Origin: Lysinibacillus fusiformis
GTDB lineage: Bacteria > Bacillota > Bacilli > Bacillales_A > Planococcaceae
Direction of reading: 5' to 3'
Length of the DNA stretch: 64,000 bases
NCBI GenBank assembly: GCA_030027265.1
Contig: JASENG010000006.1
Span: forward strand, 176,835 to 240,834
Positions 63,958 to 64,000 of this stretch are shown here, piece by piece. Each line of letters opens with the position of its first letter. Position 1 is the stretch's first letter. The notes under the pieces were generated by a model. That model saw only the letters and a program-made list of their open reading frames with translations. It did no database searches and was not told the origin of the DNA. The translations under genes and the position numbers were made by a program.

Positions 63958-64000
63958 TTATCCAGCAAATTAAAAAGCCCTGAAGTATCCTAAAATGGAG

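Noticed and set aside
1..64000. CRISPR arrays, tRNA or rRNA genes, insertion sequences, prophage
   Set aside because: I found no regularly spaced repeats, cloverleaf sequences, transposases or phage genes anywhere in the window.

Overview
The window looks like chromosomal DNA of a low-GC, endospore-former-type Gram-positive (Bacillota, Bacillales). Evidence: strong Shine-Dalgarno sites with ATG/GTG/TTG starts, intrinsic terminators after most units, T-box and glycine-riboswitch leaders, a comG operon, spoIIIA genes, and gene order that largely follows the Bacillus subtilis yqf-yqg-yqh-spoIIIA interval. Differences from B. subtilis (a B12-dependent ribonucleotide reductase, aroK next to comG, a single pstB) suggest a Caryophanaceae/Planococcaceae relative such as Lysinibacillus or Solibacillus. 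The family is an inference; no 16S gene is present. No prophage, insertion sequence, CRISPR array, rRNA or tRNA was found.

Layout. 1-2.8 kb: a reduced spoIIIA operon (AC, AD, short AE, remnant AF, short AG, AH running off the left edge) with no spoIIIAA or spoIIIAB before it. 3-6.8 kb: efp, an M24 aminopeptidase, aroQ, yqhR, and divergent yqhQ. 6.9-12 kb: a TSUP transporter, nrdJ with paired NrdR boxes, lipM, and a rhodanese. 12.4-16.7 kb: gcvT-gcvPA-gcvPB behind a tandem glycine riboswitch. LipM is the octanoyl transferase that loads GcvH, so it fits beside the glycine cleavage genes. 16.9-21.3 kb: aroK and comGA-GG with a ComK-like site. 21.5-28.7 kb: a regulator, yqgY, yqgX, yqgW, a lipoteichoic acid synthase, yqgQ, yqgN, rpmG and two envelope-type small proteins. 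28.7-35.7 kb: LysR/MFS pair, glutathione peroxidase, a frameshifted ECF sigma factor with its membrane partner, and trpE-trpG behind a Trp T-box. 35.8-42.8 kb: pstS-C-A-B-phoU with a Pho box, and a class B penicillin-binding protein. 43-48.3 kb: a two-component system plus three-gene ABC exporter in the order of the B. subtilis linearmycin-resistance locus. 48.5-55 kb: a MetE-like protein, an M48 protease, a patatin, small proteins, sodA and yqgC. 55-64 kb: yqgB, yqgA, ispG, yqfW, a PAS-GAF-GGDEF-EAL protein, an esterase homologue lacking its nucleophile, tcyP and an unknown gene.

The points most worth a second look are the miniaturised spoIIIA operon; a roughly 300-bp intergenic element present twice (22.6 and 60.6 kb, opposite orientations); the frameshifted ECF sigma gene; comGA, whose good ribosome binding site faces an ATA codon; the Ser-to-Asn change in an esterase GxSxG motif; and a perfect 22-bp palindrome at the predicted sodA transcription start.
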